DNA from: SIG578 sp036311245
GTDB taxonomy: Bacteria > Bacillota > Clostridia > Oscillospirales > Ruminococcaceae
Assembly (NCBI GenBank): GCA_036311245.1
Contig: JAXJQH010000122.1
Span: forward strand, 1-52,634
Length of the DNA: 52,634 nt
Reading direction: 5' to 3'
Shown here one piece after another: positions 1-7,842 of this stretch (positions are counted from its first letter, which is position 1; every line of letters begins with the position of its first letter). The notes under the pieces are model-generated. The model was given only the letters and a program-made list of their open reading frames with translations, was not told the DNA's origin and ran no database searches. A program made the translations under genes and the position numbers.

Positions 1-699
1 ATTTATCACAAAGAACAAGGGGTTATCGCTGAGCACTCCCGCACAAAGCTCGACCAAATCGTAAATCTGGTCCTCAAGCTGCCAGACCTCGCCCGACGGG
101 CCTCTGCCATATGACGGCGGGTCCATAATAACGGCATCATATCTTCTGCCGCGGCGAATTTCGCGCTCAACGAACTTTTTGCAGTCATCAACTATCCAGC
201 GGATAGGCTTATCAGCAAGACCTGAAATTGCGGCATTTTCTCTTGCCCACGAAACCATACCCTTTGACGCATCAACGTGGCAAACGCTGGCACCTGCCGC
301 GGCGCAGGCAAGGGTTGCGCCGCCCGTATATGCAAAGAGGTTTAAAACCGAAATTTCTCTGCCCGCGCCCTTTATTATTTCATCAAAAAATTGCCAGTTT
401 ACAGCCTGCTCGGGAAAAACACCCGTATGCTTAAAGCCCGTAGGGCGCACAAGCATAGTCAAATCCCCAAAGCGGACATTCCAGCTCTCGGCGGTCTTAT
501 TAAAAATTTCCCAATGTCCGCCGCCCTTGTTGGAGCGGATATATCGGGCATCTGCGCTGTCCCACTCAGGGCCTCTTGAGGTTTTCCATATTATCTGCGG
601 GTCGGGTCTGATGAGTGTTACATCTCCCCAGCGCTCAAGGCGTTCCCCACAAGATGTGTCAAGTAGTCTATATTCTGAAAACTGCGTGCTGTATCTCAT
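1..699 (-). CDS. Class I SAM-dependent rRNA methyltransferase (RlmI-like), 3' end cut off by window edge
   Basis: The frame is open from ATG 697-699 to the window edge: 233 codons and no stop. CAGGAGA lies 4 nt upstream of the ATG. I translated it by hand. A SAM-binding motif I (LNLFAYTGGATLACAAAG) is followed by the acidic VDASKGMV, and a catalytic-type motif IV reads DAVIMDPPSYGRGP. DPPSYG with this layout is typical of the COG1092 family (RlmI/RlmL-type 23S rRNA cytosine or guanine methyltransferases). The C-terminal end is missing. It starts 16 nt after the ruvB stop, so it is probably cotranscribed with ruvCAB. The family is clear; the exact target base is not. Confidence 0.85.
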   Translation of the reverse strand, partial: MRYSTQFSEYRLLDTSCGERLERWGDVTLIRPDPQIIWKTSRGPEWDSADARYIRSNKGGGHWEIFNKTAESWNVRFGDLTMLVRPTGFKHTGVFPEQAVNWQFFDEIIKGAGREISVLNLFAYTGGATLACAAAGASVCHVDASKGMVSWARENAAISGLADKPIRWIVDDCKKFVEREIRRGRRYDAVIMDPPSYGRGPSGEVWQLEDQIYDLVELCAGVLSDNPLFFVIN

Positions 700-714
700 A
701 TTTTCTCCTGATTT

Positions 715-1761
715 TTAAAATGAAATCTGCGCATCGCCGCTATTAGGCATAAGTCCTAAATGCTCGTAGCCCATCGCTGTGACGCATCTGCCGCGCGGTG
801 TGCGGCTTAAAAAGCCTATCTGCATAAGATATGGCTCATAAACATCCTCAAGGGTAACGGTTTCCTCACCAATTGCGGCGGCAAGGGTCTCTAAGCCCAC
901 AGGGCCGCCGTTGTAGCCCTTTATTATGGTTTCAAGCATTCGTCTGTCAATGTTGTCAAGCCCCATATGGTCGATTTCAAGCCTTAAAAGCGCGGTGTCG
1001 GCAAGAGAGCGAGTTATGCAGCCGTCACCTATTATCTGCGCAAAGTCGCGCACCCTCTTAAGTAAGCGGTTTGCAATACGGGGAGTGCCGCGCGAGCGGC
1101 GTGCAATCTCTAAAGCTCCGTCCTCTTCGCAGTCAATCTCCAAAAGACGCGCCGAGCGGCGAATAATTTCGCAAAGCTCCTCGGGGGTGTACATTTCAAG
1201 GCGCAGGATAACGCCAAATCTATCTCGTAGCGGAGCTGAAAGCTGACCTGCGCGGGTGGTGGCTCCTATAAGAGTAAACTTTTTAAGGTCAAGGCGAATG
1301 GACCGAGCCGATGGGCCTTTTCCTATTATGATATCGAGAGCATAATCTTCCATAGCGGGGTATAAAATCTCCTCAACCGCTCTTGAAAGCCTATGAATTT
1401 CGTCAATGAAAAGGATATCTCCCTCATCAAGCCCTGTGAGCAGGGCGGCAAGGTCACCGGGTTTTTCAATAGCAGGGCCGCTTGTTACGCGGATGTTTAC
1501 ATTCATCTCATTGGCAACAATTCCCGCAAGGGTGGTTTTTCCAAGTCCCGGAGGCCCATAGAGAAGCACGTGGTCGAGCGACTCTCTTCTGCCTCGAGCC
1601 GCATCAATATAGATTTTCAGGTTTTCCTTGGCTTTTTGCTGACCGATATATTCATCTAAAGTCTTAGGACGCAGAGATACCTCAGTTTCGCTATCCATAG
1701 AATTATATTCGGGCATTATTATTCTGTCATCAAGTCTGGTCTCGTAATCCTCTACCGGCAT
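715..1761 (-). CDS. ruvB: Holliday junction branch migration helicase RuvB
   Basis: A 348-residue AAA+ motor that drives branch migration of Holliday junctions together with RuvA. Visible parts are Walker A GPPGLGKTT (residues 69-77), Walker B LFIDEIH (117-123), sensor GATTRAG (166-172), an arginine-finger type PLRDRFG (about 177-183) and the C-terminal winged helix ending in GFLSRTPRGR. Length is normal for the family. A strong ribosome site, GGGGGAG, precedes the ATG. It is the last gene of ruvC-ruvA-ruvB, with a 19-nt gap to ruvA. Confidence 0.98.
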   Translation of the reverse strand: MPVEDYETRLDDRIIMPEYNSMDSETEVSLRPKTLDEYIGQQKAKENLKIYIDAARGRRESLDHVLLYGPPGLGKTTLAGIVANEMNVNIRVTSGPAIEKPGDLAALLTGLDEGDILFIDEIHRLSRAVEEILYPAMEDYALDIIIGKGPSARSIRLDLKKFTLIGATTRAGQLSAPLRDRFGVILRLEMYTPEELCEIIRRSARLLEIDCEEDGALEIARRSRGTPRIANRLLKRVRDFAQIIGDGCITRSLADTALLRLEIDHMGLDNIDRRMLETIIKGYNGGPVGLETLAAAIGEETVTLEDVYEPYLMQIGFLSRTPRGRCVTAMGYEHLGLMPNSGDAQISF

Positions 1762-1780
1762 TTTCTGCTCCCCCTCTCAT

Positions 1781-2392
1781 TTACATTTTAGCAAGTTTGC
1801 GAAGCGCAAATCTAATCATATCATCACTACTGAGTGACGCATCAATGCTCGAAAGCGCCGAAAGCGCCTCACTGCGGTTATATCCTAAAGTGACAAGTGC
1901 GCTTATCGCCTCTGAAAGATTATCGGCTCCTACCGTTCTCTCGGTGCGGCTATCGAAAATATCATCGGGAGCGGAGATAACTCCGCTCGGAAGGCTCTTC
2001 GAGGCTTTGTCTTTTAGCTCTAAAACAATTCTCTGAGCGAGCTTAGGGCCGACTCCCTGAGCCTTGGTTATCATTTTGGCATCGCCCGAGGCAATAAACA
2101 GCATAAGTCTGTCAGGGGCAAATTCCGAGAGAATTGCAAGCGCCGCCTTGGGGCCTACTCCCGAAACCGAAATGAGCATCTTAAAACAGTCGAGCTCATC
2201 GCGCGAGGCAAAGCCGAAAAGGTCGAGCGAGTTCTCAGTTATGTGCATATAGGTAAAAAGCGTTACGATGTCACCCGATAGGCGCGATATAGTCTGATTA
2301 GTAGTCTGACAGCTGTAGCCCACACCTGCGCACTCTATAACTATAGTACCGTTTTCCTTGTGGATAAGTCTGCCCGTTAAACTGTAAATCAT
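1781..2392 (-). CDS. ruvA: Holliday junction branch migration subunit RuvA
   Basis: 203 residues. This is the junction-binding tetramer subunit that loads RuvB. It has an N-terminal OB-fold (MIYSLTGRLIHKENGTIVIE). Two helix-hairpin-helix motifs follow, with the cores SVSGVGPKAALAIL and AQGVGPKLAQRIVLELK. The C-terminal domain III (ISALVTLGYNRSEALSAL) contacts RuvB. The ATG overlaps the ruvC stop by 4 nt, which implies translational coupling. Confidence 0.97.
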   Translation of the reverse strand: MIYSLTGRLIHKENGTIVIECAGVGYSCQTTNQTISRLSGDIVTLFTYMHITENSLDLFGFASRDELDCFKMLISVSGVGPKAALAILSEFAPDRLMLFIASGDAKMITKAQGVGPKLAQRIVLELKDKASKSLPSGVISAPDDIFDSRTERTVGADNLSEAISALVTLGYNRSEALSALSSIDASLSSDDMIRFALRKLAKM

Positions 2393-2910
2393 AGGGATTT
2401 CTCCTTATTTTTAAGGTTGTTTAAAAGCTCATAGCTCTGCGAATGGAAGCTGTGCGCGTGACAGATGGCAACCGCCAGCGCATCGGCGGTGTCATCAGGC
2501 TTGGGAACTTCCTTTAATTTCAGAAGCTGCCTTGTCATTTCCATAACCTGCTTTTTCTCGGCAAGGCCATACCCAACAACCGCCTGCTTTACCTGCATAG
2601 GGGTATACTCAAAAATATCAATATGCCGCCTTGCCGCCTCCGTTATTATAACGCCGCGTGCCTGTGCGACATCTATGGCGGTGGTGGTGTTGCTTGCAAA
2701 GTAAAGCTTTTCAACCGAAACCGCCTGCGGCTTATATTTATCTAAGATTGCCGCTGTCCTCTCGCTGATTTTTAAAAGTCTGTCGGGAAAAGGCTCGCCT
2801 GCCTGAGTTGTAATAGCGCCAAAGGCAAGCGGAGTAAGCCTCCCGTGCGTAAAATCAACAAGTCCCCAGCCGACTATTGCATACCCAGGGTCAATACCTA
2901 AAACAAGCAC
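2389..2910 (-). CDS. ruvC: Crossover junction endodeoxyribonuclease RuvC
   Basis: 173 residues. This Holliday junction resolvase cuts junctions after RuvAB migration. The acidic catalytic residues are visible: D7 in GIDPG, E67 in VEKLYF, and D140/D143 in PDDTADALA. The GTG start (2908-2910) is chosen because GGAGG lies 8 nt upstream and the protein then begins MLVLGIDPG as in homologues. It is the first gene of the ruvCAB operon. Confidence 0.97.
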   Translation of the reverse strand: MLVLGIDPGYAIVGWGLVDFTHGRLTPLAFGAITTQAGEPFPDRLLKISERTAAILDKYKPQAVSVEKLYFASNTTTAIDVAQARGVIITEAARRHIDIFEYTPMQVKQAVVGYGLAEKKQVMEMTRQLLKLKEVPKPDDTADALAVAICHAHSFHSQSYELLNNLKNKEKSL

Positions 2911-2969
2911 GCACGACGCCTCCGTTCCCTTAAAAATGAGTACAGTTTCCCGATTTTAATTCAACCTAT

Positions 2970-2998
2970 ATTATAGCACAAAACATTCCCTCTGTCTA
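2970..2998 (-). promoter_or_regulatory. Promoter of the ruvCAB operon
   Basis: Read on the minus strand: -35 TAGACA (2993-2998), a 17-bp spacer and -10 TATAAT (2970-2975). It lies about 60 nt upstream of the ruvC start. There is no sign of a LexA-type operator that I can recognise. Confidence 0.7.
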
Positions 2999-3081
2999 CA
3001 TATTTTCACTCCCTAAAGCCGCTAAAATTGTTAATATTTTTATATAAAACTATATTTTTTCCCGCCTATTATAATTTAGGT

Positions 3082-3114
3082 CAAATTACCCCTATTTTTT
3101 ATTAGGGAAATTTG
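3082..3114. repeat. Imperfect inverted repeat upstream of the XRE gene
   Basis: CAAATTACCCCTA (3082-3094) faces TTAGGGAAATTTG (3102-3114), with two mismatches in 13 and a 7-nt T-rich centre. It sits just downstream of a TATAAT-like box (3070-3075) and 24 nt before the XRE start. It could be an operator for the XRE protein or the edge of the mobile unit. Confidence 0.5.
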
Positions 3115-3137
3115 CCATAATATTTTTGGGTGATAAT

Positions 3138-3365
3138 ATGAACAGATTAAAAGAGCCACGAAAAGAAAGGGGATATACCCAAATCAAAATGCAGATACTC
3201 ACAGGCATTGACCAGTGCGACTACTCCAAGCTTGAAAGCGGAAAAAGGCATTTTACCTTTGAGCAGTACAGAAAATTAGCTCTTGCACTTGACACAAGTA
3301 TGGACTATTTAGCCGAGCTTACAGACCAAAAGAAACCCTACCCCAAAGCTGACAAAACAAGATAA
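3138..3365 (+). CDS. Small XRE/Cro-type helix-turn-helix regulator
   Basis: 75 residues from ATG 3138, with GGGTGA 4 nt upstream; an in-frame TTG at 3126 would add four residues. The protein is one HTH domain. NRLKEPRKERGYTQIKMQIL and IDQCDYSKLESGKRHFTFEQ match the XRE fold, followed by LALALDTSMDYLAELTD, typical of Clostridia repressors. It is 2 nt upstream of the transposase and on the same strand, so it may control that gene. An inverted repeat just upstream is a candidate operator. Confidence 0.8.
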   Translation: MNRLKEPRKERGYTQIKMQILTGIDQCDYSKLESGKRHFTFEQYRKLALALDTSMDYLAELTDQKKPYPKADKTR

Positions 3366-3367
3366 GT

Positions 3368-3823
3368 ATGAATTTACCTGTAAGAAAAAGAGTAAGGCTT
3401 AAAAATTATGATTACAGCCAAAATGGATACTATTTTATAACGATGTGCACAAAAGAAAAGCAAAAGCTATTGTGTAAAATTGTAGGGGACGATGCCCACA
3501 TCGTCCCGTCACCTTACGGCATAATAATAGAAAAATACATAAAAACCATTGTTGGTATAGAGAAGTATGTGATTATGCCGAATCATATACATCTGATAAT
3601 TAAAATCGATAGCGGGACGATGTGGGCATCGTCCCCTACAAAGTCAATTCCACAAATAATTAAATCACTTAAAACTTTAGTTACAAAAGAAGTAGGAAAA
3701 TCGATTTTTCAGCGCTCTTACCACGACCATATTATCCGCAATGAAAACGACTACCTCAAAATTTGGAACTACATCGACACAAATCCTCAGAAATGGTGCG
3801 AGGACTGCTTTTACGCAGAATAA
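3368..3823 (+). CDS. REP-associated tyrosine transposase (RAYT, Y1_Tnp/HUH family)
   Basis: 151 residues. It begins RKRVRLKNYDYSQNGYYFIT as RAYT/IS200-like single-domain HUH nucleases do. It carries the metal-binding HUH motif MPNHIHLI (HIH at 73-75) and the C-terminal block RSYHDHIIRNENDY...WNYIDTNPQKW with the candidate nucleophilic tyrosine. These proteins cut and join single-stranded DNA next to REP hairpins. Unusually, codons 38-48 and 82-92 are made from two inverted copies of one 29-nt hairpin (3480-3508 and 3613-3641), giving the non-family insertions GDDAHIVPS and GTMWASSPT. The frame is kept through both. Whether the protein is active cannot be told from sequence. Confidence 0.88.
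   Translation: MNLPVRKRVRLKNYDYSQNGYYFITMCTKEKQKLLCKIVGDDAHIVPSPYGIIIEKYIKTIVGIEKYVIMPNHIHLIIKIDSGTMWASSPTKSIPQIIKSLKTLVTKEVGKSIFQRSYHDHIIRNENDYLKIWNYIDTNPQKWCEDCFYAE
3480..3508. repeat. REP-like hairpin, left copy, inside the RAYT gene
   Basis: A 29-nt sequence whose core GGGACGATG-CCCA-CATCGTCCC is a 9-bp hairpin with a 4-nt loop. It is repeated as an exact reverse complement at 3613-3641. Confidence 0.93.
3613..3641. repeat. REP-like hairpin, right copy (inverted), inside the RAYT gene
   Basis: Exact reverse complement of 3480-3508 over all 29 nt; core GGGACGATG-TGGG-CATCGTCCC. The 104 nt between the copies encode the HUH motif. Confidence 0.93.
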
Positions 3824-3845
3824 GAAGCATAGAATAAAAAGAAAA

Positions 3846-3872
3846 AGCGGCGAGTTTTAAAAACTCGCCGCT
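3846..3872. terminator. Bidirectional intrinsic terminator between RAYT and hydA
   Basis: A 13-bp perfect stem, AGCGGCGAGTTTT / AAAACTCGCCGCT, with a 1-nt centre. T-rich flanks on both sides (GTTTTGTTTT on plus, CTTTTTCTTTTT on minus) serve the convergent genes. Confidence 0.88.
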
Positions 3873-3885
3873 GTTTTGTTTTAAT

Positions 3886-5628
3886 TTAGAAACGGTCTCT
3901 CTTTACATAGTGAGTGTGGAGAACCTCGTGAGCCTTGTGGCTGCCAGGAGCGCCGAAATACTCATCATAAAGCTGCTTGACAACGGGGTTGTCATGCGAC
4001 TTTCTGAGGGTGCTGTTCTTATCAATATTGTAAAGAACAGCGGCTCTCTTGGCACGGATATCGGTAAAGCTCTGGACATTTGAAGGCTGAATGGGCTGTC
4101 CGCCGCCGTTTACACAGCCGCCGGGGCAAGCCATAATCTCAACAAAGTGATACTCTGCTTCGCCTGCGCGGATTTTGTCAAGAAGCTCTCTTGCGCAAGA
4201 GAGGCTCGATGCAACCGCAACCTTAACCTCGATATTGCCGACCTTATAAGAAGCCTCTTTGATTCCCTTGGTTCCACGAACCTCGTGGAATTCAAGAACC
4301 TTAAGCTCTTCTCCTGTAATGGTTTCAACAGCAGTTCTGAGCGCTGCTTCCATAACACCGCCGGTAGCGCCAAAGATAACGCCTGCGCCGGTAGAGGTTC
4401 CGAGAGGAGCATCGAATTTCTCATCCTCAAGGTTTACAAAGTCAATACCTGCGCGCTCAATCATACGGGAGAGCTCACGGGTTGTGATAGCAACATCAAC
4501 ATCGGGAACGCCCGCAGCAGCCTCGCCATCGCGTCCGCACTCAAATTTCTTTGCAGTACAGGGCATTACGCTGACAACAAACAGGTCTTTGGGGTCGATA
4601 CCCTCTTTCTCAGCATACCAGGTCTTTGCAACTGCGCCAAACATCTGCTGAGGAGACTTGCAGCTGGAGAGGTTGTCAATGAAATCGGGATAATAGTGCT
4701 CACAGAATTTAACCCAACCGGGTGAGCAGGATGTGATGAGGGGAAGCTTGCCGCCATTCTTAAGACGGTCAATAAGCTCGTTAGCCTCCTCAATAATGGT
4801 GAGGTCGGCAGAGAAATCGGTGTCATAAACACCGTCAAAGCCGAGTCTTCTGAGAGCTGCAACCATCTTGCCCTCAACATCGGTGCCGATAGGCATACCG
4901 AATGCTTCACCGAGAGCCGCGCGGATTGCAGGAGCAGTCTGAACAATGACCTTCTTAGAGGGGTCATTGAGAGCCTCCCAAACCTTTGCAGTGTCGTCCT
5001 TCTCATAAAGAGCGCCGACAGGGCAGGCGGTGATGCACTGACCGCAGGAGATGCATGCTACGTCAGCAAGGTCCTGATCAAATGCACAGCCGATGTGGGA
5101 CTCAAAGCCGCGGTTGTTAGGTCCGATAACGCCAACGGTCTGAACCTTGGAGCAGGCTGCTACGCAGCGGCGGCAAAGGATACATTTGTTGTTATCGCGA
5201 ACCATATGGGGAGCGCTTTCGTCAAGCTCATAGTCATTAACATCGCCTGCAAAGTGGTCAACATCGTCAACACCGTAGTCACGGCAGAGCTTCTGCAGCT
5301 CGCAGTTTGTGCTGCGAACGCAGGAAAGGCACTTTTTATCGTGATTAGAGAGGATAAGCTCTAAGGTAAGCTTTCTCGACTCCATTACCTTGGGGGAGTT
5401 TGTAAAAATCTCCATACCCTCGGCTACAGGGAACATACAAGAAGTTACAAGACCTCTTGCTCCCTTTACCTCAACAAGGCAGATACGGCAAGCGCCGATT
5501 TCATTAACGTCTTTTAAATAGCACAGTGTCGGAATATAGATACCGACGCTCTGGGCGGCCTCAAGAATGGTTACGCCCTTAGGCACACTGTAAGGCATGC
5601 CGTTGATTTGAATATTTACTTTTTCCAT
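3886..5628 (-). CDS. hydA: [FeFe] hydrogenase catalytic subunit HydA of the NAD-linked trimeric enzyme
   Basis: 580 residues, cytoplasmic, reversible H2 production. Domains in order: a 2Fe-2S plant-type ferredoxin (C36, C47, C50, C64); a His-ligated 4Fe-4S (H96, C100, C103, C109); two 4Fe-4S (CILCRRCVAAC and CISCGQCITAC); then the H-cluster domain with L1 TSCSPGW (299-305), L2 MPCTAKKFE (355-363) and L3 EIMACPGGCVNGGGQP (497-512). This is the A3/M3 layout found with NuoE/NuoF partners. ATG 5628 is chosen because AGGGGTG lies at the right distance; the GTG at 5637 would sit inside that site. It is 17 nt after hydB and is the last gene of the operon. L1 has Ser where many enzymes have a second Cys. 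No maturases (HydEFG) are in the window. Confidence 0.96.
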   Translation of the reverse strand: MEKVNIQINGMPYSVPKGVTILEAAQSVGIYIPTLCYLKDVNEIGACRICLVEVKGARGLVTSCMFPVAEGMEIFTNSPKVMESRKLTLELILSNHDKKCLSCVRSTNCELQKLCRDYGVDDVDHFAGDVNDYELDESAPHMVRDNNKCILCRRCVAACSKVQTVGVIGPNNRGFESHIGCAFDQDLADVACISCGQCITACPVGALYEKDDTAKVWEALNDPSKKVIVQTAPAIRAALGEAFGMPIGTDVEGKMVAALRRLGFDGVYDTDFSADLTIIEEANELIDRLKNGGKLPLITSCSPGWVKFCEHYYPDFIDNLSSCKSPQQMFGAVAKTWYAEKEGIDPKDLFVVSVMPCTAKKFECGRDGEAAAGVPDVDVAITTRELSRMIERAGIDFVNLEDEKFDAPLGTSTGAGVIFGATGGVMEAALRTAVETITGEELKVLEFHEVRGTKGIKEASYKVGNIEVKVAVASSLSCARELLDKIRAGEAEYHFVEIMACPGGCVNGGGQPIQPSNVQSFTDIRAKRAAVLYNIDKNSTLRKSHDNPVVKQLYDEYFGAPGSHKAHEVLHTHYVKRDRF

Positions 5629-5645
5629 TTTTGGCACCCCTTTCC

Positions 5646-7433
5646 TTACTTCTTATAGATTGCGCCGAACTTACATTTCTCCATGCAAGCTCCGCACTTG
5701 ACGCACTTGGAATTATCAATAATGTGAGGCTCTTTAACCTTGCCCGAGATAGCGCCTGCGGGGCAGACACGCGAGCAGAGGGTGCAACCCTTACACTTGT
5801 CAGCATCAATGTTGTAGGTGAGCAGCTTCTTGCAAACGCCTGCGGGGCATTTCTTGTCAACAATGTGAGCAAGATACTCATCACGGAAGAAGCGGATAGT
5901 GGAAAGAACGGGGTTGGGAGCTGTCTGACCGAGAGCACACAGCGAGTTGGCTTTGATGTACTCGCAGAGCTCTTCAAGTCTGTCAAGGTCTTCCATTTCG
6001 CCCTTGCCATCGCAAATCTTCTGGAGAAGTTCAAGAAGGCGCTTTGTGCCGATACGGCAGGGAGTACACTTACCGCAGGACTCATCAACAGTAAATTCAA
6101 GGAAGAATTTAGCGATATCAACCATACAGGTGTCCTCATCCATAACGATAAGTCCGCCCGAGCCCATCATACAGCCAATAGCTGTGAGGTTATCATAGTC
6201 GATGGGGGTGTCAATGAGGGATGCGGGGATACAACCGCCGGAAGGTCCACCGGTCTGAGCAGCCTTAAACGGCTTGCCTCCGGGGATACCGCCGCCGATA
6301 TCATAGATGATTTCACGAAGGGTGGTTCCCATAGGAATTTCAACAAGTCCGGTGTGCTCAATCTTTCCGCCGAGAGCGAAGACCTTGGTTCCCTTGGACT
6401 TCTCGGTTCCCATAGATGCAAACCACTCAGCGCCGCGAAGAATAATCTGAGGAATGTTGGCAAAGGTTTCAACATTGTTTTCAACAGTGGGGCAGCCATA
6501 CAGACCCTTTACTGCGGGATAGGGAGGACGGGGTCTGGGCTCGCCTCTGTGACCCTCGATAGAGGTCATAAGAGCGGTTTCCTCACCGCAGACGAATGCA
6601 CCCGCGCCAAGACGGATGTCCATATCAAAGTCAAAGCCTGTGCCGAAGATGTTTTTACCTAAGAGTCCGTACTCACGGGCATCCTCGATAGCTTTCTGTA
6701 GTCTCTTAACAGCGATGGGATACTCAGCACGAACATAAACATAACCCTGATTTGCGCCTACTGCGTAACCGCAGATAGCCATAGCCTCGATAAGGCAGTG
6801 GGGGTCGCCCTCAAGAACAGAGCGGTCCATAAATGCGCCGGGGTCACCCTCGTCAGCGTTACATACAACGTATTTCTGAGGACCGTCAGCAACGAGTGAC
6901 CATTTGCGACCGGTGGGGAATCCGCCGCCGCCTCTGCCACGAAGTCCGGAGTCGATAACACACTGTGTAACCTCCTGGGGAGTCATCTCGGTGAGAACCT
7001 TACCGAGAGCCTCATAACCGTCCATAGCTATGTACTCTTCAATATCCTCGGGGTCGATAACGCCGCAGTTACGAAGAACAACACGGTTTTGCGATTTGTA
7101 GAAAGCAGTGTCATTTAAGGAAACATTGCCCTCGACCTCAGCATCGCCTGTGTCATTATAGACAAGGCGCTCAACGATACGGCCCTTGAGCAGATGCTCC
7201 TCAACGATTTCCTTGACATCCTCAGCGGTTACACGGCTGTAGAATGTTCCGTCGGGGTAAACGATGACAACGGGGCCGAGTGCGCAAAGACCGAAGCAAC
7301 CGGTCTGTACGACCTTAACTTCCTCAGAGAGACCGTTTTTCTCGATATTCTCAGCAAATGCTTTCTGAATATCTACGCTTCCCGAAGAGGTACAACCCGT
7401 ACCGCCGCAAATCAAAACATGTGCACGAATCAT
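5646..7433 (-). CDS. hydB: NADH-binding flavoprotein subunit HydB (NuoF-like)
   Basis: 595 residues. It has an N-terminal thioredoxin-like 2Fe-2S domain (LICGGTGC ... QTGCFGLC). The NuoF core carries the NADH/FMN loop GLRGRGGGGFPTGRKW and NADEGDPGAFMDRSVLEGDP, an SLBB segment, and the 4Fe-4S ligands ESCGKCTPCRIGT. Two C-terminal ferredoxin clusters follow (CKGCTLCSRVCP, CVKCGACMEKC). This is the subunit that oxidises or reduces NAD(H) and splits electrons towards ferredoxin and HydA in electron-bifurcating hydrogenases. Bifurcation itself is inferred from family and context. Confidence 0.95.
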   Translation of the reverse strand: MIRAHVLICGGTGCTSSGSVDIQKAFAENIEKNGLSEEVKVVQTGCFGLCALGPVVIVYPDGTFYSRVTAEDVKEIVEEHLLKGRIVERLVYNDTGDAEVEGNVSLNDTAFYKSQNRVVLRNCGVIDPEDIEEYIAMDGYEALGKVLTEMTPQEVTQCVIDSGLRGRGGGGFPTGRKWSLVADGPQKYVVCNADEGDPGAFMDRSVLEGDPHCLIEAMAICGYAVGANQGYVYVRAEYPIAVKRLQKAIEDAREYGLLGKNIFGTGFDFDMDIRLGAGAFVCGEETALMTSIEGHRGEPRPRPPYPAVKGLYGCPTVENNVETFANIPQIILRGAEWFASMGTEKSKGTKVFALGGKIEHTGLVEIPMGTTLREIIYDIGGGIPGGKPFKAAQTGGPSGGCIPASLIDTPIDYDNLTAIGCMMGSGGLIVMDEDTCMVDIAKFFLEFTVDESCGKCTPCRIGTKRLLELLQKICDGKGEMEDLDRLEELCEYIKANSLCALGQTAPNPVLSTIRFFRDEYLAHIVDKKCPAGVCKKLLTYNIDADKCKGCTLCSRVCPAGAISGKVKEPHIIDNSKCVKCGACMEKCKFGAIYKK

Positions 7434-7453
7434 TTATATTACACCTCCAAAAA

Positions 7454-7822
7454 TTACTGATTTTTAGCGAAGGTGTATTCTGCTACAACCTTGCCATCTT
7501 TAAGATGCTCTTTAGCAATTTTCTTTGCCTTTTCTGCATCAACCTTTACATAGGTGACCTTCTCTTTGCCTGCCTCGAAAACCTCGACAACCGGCTCAAA
7601 CTGGCAGATGCCGATGCAGCCTGTCTGCGATACGGTTACTTTTCCTGCAAGGCCAAGAGCTTCAACCTCTTGTACAAGTGTGTTTAAAACGGGGCGAGCG
7701 CCTGCTGCGATGCCGCAGGTTGCCATTCCGACAACTACGCGAACTTCCTCGCCACCCTCGCGGATAACGACCTTGTCCTTCATTTTTTCTTTAATCGCCC
7801 TGAGTTCTGCTAATGATTTCAT
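7454..7822 (-). CDS. Small thioredoxin-like 2Fe-2S ferredoxin protein
   Basis: 122 residues, the same fold as the HydB N-terminus and NuoE C-terminus. Visible ligands are the single Cys in VVVGMATCGIAAGARP and the pair in SQTGCIGICQ. The usual first Cys of the C-x4-C pair is Val/Gly, leaving three Cys. It lies between hydB and a GHKL ATPase in the operon and probably passes electrons or senses redox state. I recall the three-Cys form from homologous clostridial operons, so it may still bind a cluster. Confidence 0.82.
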   Translation of the reverse strand: MKSLAELRAIKEKMKDKVVIREGGEEVRVVVGMATCGIAAGARPVLNTLVQEVEALGLAGKVTVSQTGCIGICQFEPVVEVFEAGKEKVTYVKVDAEKAKKIAKEHLKDGKVVAEYTFAKNQ

Positions 7823-7842
7823 AGAGTTCTTCCTTTCCCTAT

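Noticed and set aside
3480..3641. CRISPR-like pair of repeats
   Set aside because: Only two copies in inverted, not direct, orientation and inside a coding frame; no spacers and no cas genes.
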